Positions 62,909-64,000 of a stretch of DNA of 64,000 nucleotides are shown one piece after another. The notes beneath the pieces are model-generated. The model did not search any database, was not told the DNA's origin, and saw only the letters and a program-made list of their open reading frames with translations. Source of the DNA: Streptomyces sp. HM190. GTDB taxonomy: Bacteria > Actinomycetota > Actinomycetes > Streptomycetales > Streptomycetaceae. The stretch is taken from contig NZ_CP047318.1 of the NCBI RefSeq assembly GCF_009857135.1, positions 2,356,001 through 2,420,000 of the forward strand, given 5' to 3'. The translations under genes and the position numbers were made by a program. Position 1 is the stretch's first letter. Each line of letters starts with the position of its first letter.

Positions 62909-63303
62909 CCGGAAACCGGGTCTACGTACTCGACAGCGAAGGACTTTCGCGGTGGGTGCGCGGGGAGCGTCGCATGGGCGCCTACCTCAGGCACGCCGAC
63001 GATGGCGGCATCCCGGTCGTCACGACCTCCATGACGCTCATCGAGGCTTACGACCCCACCCGCTCCCACCCCAAGTGGCACTGGGCTCTCTCCAAGATCC
63101 GTGTCGAGCCGGTCACGGAGGAAATCGGCAAGGAAGCCACCGGCCTCCTCAAGGAGACGGGTCTGCACGGCCACAAGTACGCCATCGACGCGGCCCTCGC
63201 CGCCGTCGCCCTGCGGCAGCCCGGCCCGGTCACCGTGTTCACGTCGGACGAGGACGACATGCGCAAGCTGTGCGCCGACCGCGTCGTCGTCGTCAAGCTC
63301 TGA
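62905..63303 (+). CDS. PIN-domain toxin-like RNase
   Basis: A 132-residue PIN-domain protein. The four acidic metal ligands are plausible: YVLDSEGLSRW, SMTLIEAYD, KYAIDAALAAVAL and VFTSDEDDM. Such VapC-type toxins cut tRNA or rRNA when the antitoxin is degraded. With the upstream CopG gene it forms a complete type II TA operon. It may stabilise the island or serve as an added abortive-infection layer. Confidence 0.87.
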   Translation: MTGNRVYVLDSEGLSRWVRGERRMGAYLRHADDGGIPVVTTSMTLIEAYDPTRSHPKWHWALSKIRVEPVTEEIGKEATGLLKETGLHGHKYAIDAALAAVALRQPGPVTVFTSDEDDMRKLCADRVVVVKL

Positions 63304-63427
63304 GCCGAGCACGGCCGCTCCCCCACCGCCGACCATCACCCTCACTCGCCGAAGCCCTCCGTCCCCTCGCCGAGGTGGACACTCGCCGTCACCACGCCCT
63401 CCACCGTACCCCCATGCCCCATATGCC

Positions 63428-64000
63428 CTACACGCCTTTCACTGACCGACGGCCACGGGCGGAGGGGGTACTCCACGCCGGTCGACCTGTTCGAACCCCC
63501 ACGGGAACGTCGGTCGCGGACGTACGGCGGCAAGTCACGGGCCGGCCGTCGTGAGCGACCGCACGGGACCCCGGCCACCCGGCCCGAGCACTGACCTTGC
63601 GGGTGACTGCCGCCCCGGACTCCGGCTCCGGTGCCTCGACGGCGTCGGCACAGCGCTGCTGCCGTGCCGCCTCGTCCCTGGGATCAGAGGTGCTCACACG
63701 CACCGGTGAGCCGCGCGGGGACCCGGCGAGGGTGCAGGATGCGACGCCGCCCCCCTCGCCGCACCCCCAGTAGAGCAACCGGACCGACGAGGGTGGCGGC
63801 GCCCCCGCCGTACCCGCGCGCACATGGGCCCGACCCTCCCCGCTCACTTGTACGGTCGTCGTACACGTGGTGATCTTGGCGGAAAAGGTACAGCCGTCCC
63901 GGGACGCTCCGGGCACGGTCAGCACGACGGTGTCGGAGTATCCGGATATCCGGAAGGTGATCTCCGCCGGCCCTGTCCCCGACCTGCGAAGTGCTGCTCC
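63428..64000 (-). CDS. Possible exported protein, N-terminus outside window
   Basis: A frame open to the right edge, 190 codons visible. The upstream part reads PAEITFRISGYSDTVVLTVPGASRDGCTFSAKITTCTTTVQVSG, with paired Cys residues and beta-strand pattern suggesting a secreted Ig-like or beta-sandwich domain. The rest is Pro/Arg/Gly-rich low-complexity sequence with no motif, so the end may be frameshifted or wrong. Low support. The interval 63304-63427 holds nothing recognisable. Confidence 0.35.
   Translation of the reverse strand, partial: GAALRRSGTGPAEITFRISGYSDTVVLTVPGASRDGCTFSAKITTCTTTVQVSGEGRAHVRAGTAGAPPPSSVRLLYWGCGEGGGVASCTLAGSPRGSPVRVSTSDPRDEAARQQRCADAVEAPEPESGAAVTRKVSARAGWPGSRAVAHDGRPVTCRRTSATDVPVGVRTGRPAWSTPSARGRRSVKGV

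Noticed and set aside
1..64000. CRISPR array, prophage, insertion sequence, tRNA-linked integration site
   Set aside because: No regularly spaced repeat array, integrase, transposase, tRNA gene or flanking direct repeat could be seen, even beside the BREX island.

Overview
The window is a 64-kb piece of high-GC actinobacterial chromosome, almost certainly Streptomyces. The evidence is strong G/C third-position bias, GTG starts, an AfsR/SARP-type regulator of 1174 residues, DmdR-type iron boxes, F420-dependent enzymes, DUF6243 and DUF3105 proteins, a single TTA codon (bldA-type), and Pgl/BREX-2 genes. I saw no rRNA, tRNA, CRISPR array, transposase or integrase. Most of the first 48 kb looks like ordinary core or near-core chromosome. 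The last 15 kb is an accessory defence island.

Layout. 1-10.2 kb: a DUF3105/DUF305 pair, a glyoxalase-like protein, two MFS exporters (one in an operon with its TetR repressor and a clear operator), a membrane-anchored EEP hydrolase, panB, and a DrrAB-like ABC exporter. 10.2-20 kb: the AfsR-like regulator, an M50 protease, a small membrane protein, npdG (F420:NADP reductase), a decayed sialidase, an MFS protein and an MHYT-domain sensor. 20-28 kb: map, heme oxygenase and a PhzF protein, then efeO-efeB-efeU and a lipoprotein. Iron boxes precede the heme oxygenase and efeO genes. 28-40 kb: a primase/polymerase-domain protein, a TetR regulator, an Rsm22-type methyltransferase, a Bcr/CflA exporter overlapping a serine hydrolase, a Gfo/Idh/MocA oxidoreductase converging on phoD, then SDR, aldo/keto reductase, NTF2-like, DoxX and MazG-like genes. 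40-48 kb: an MMPL exporter, a two-component pair, and two secreted GH43 arabinan-degrading enzymes. 48-49 kb: an F420-dependent LLM oxidoreductase.

49-63.3 kb is the most interesting part. Four minus-strand genes form the core of a type 2 BREX (Pgl) phage-defence system: pglY-pglZ and brxD-brxHI, each pair translationally coupled. Between the pairs, on the opposite strand, sits a two-gene module. It encodes a DUF262 protein (GmrS/BrxU-like, with an apparently altered HNH motif) and a two-CBS-domain protein with a C-terminal RX4H HEPN-like motif. The DUF262 gene has a TTA at codon 21, the only in-frame TTA I found, so its expression may depend on bldA and development. A CopG/PIN toxin-antitoxin pair lies divergently upstream of pglY. 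The methyltransferase PglX and kinase PglW of canonical BREX-2 are not in the window; they may lie beyond its right end or be absent.

Several genes work together. HmuO and EfeOBU serve heme and iron acquisition under likely DmdR control. NpdG can supply reduced F420 for the LLM enzyme. The two GH43 enzymes probably strip arabinose from arabinan or arabinoxylan. Gene boundaries are marked by several perfect 15-17 bp hairpins, mostly between convergent genes.
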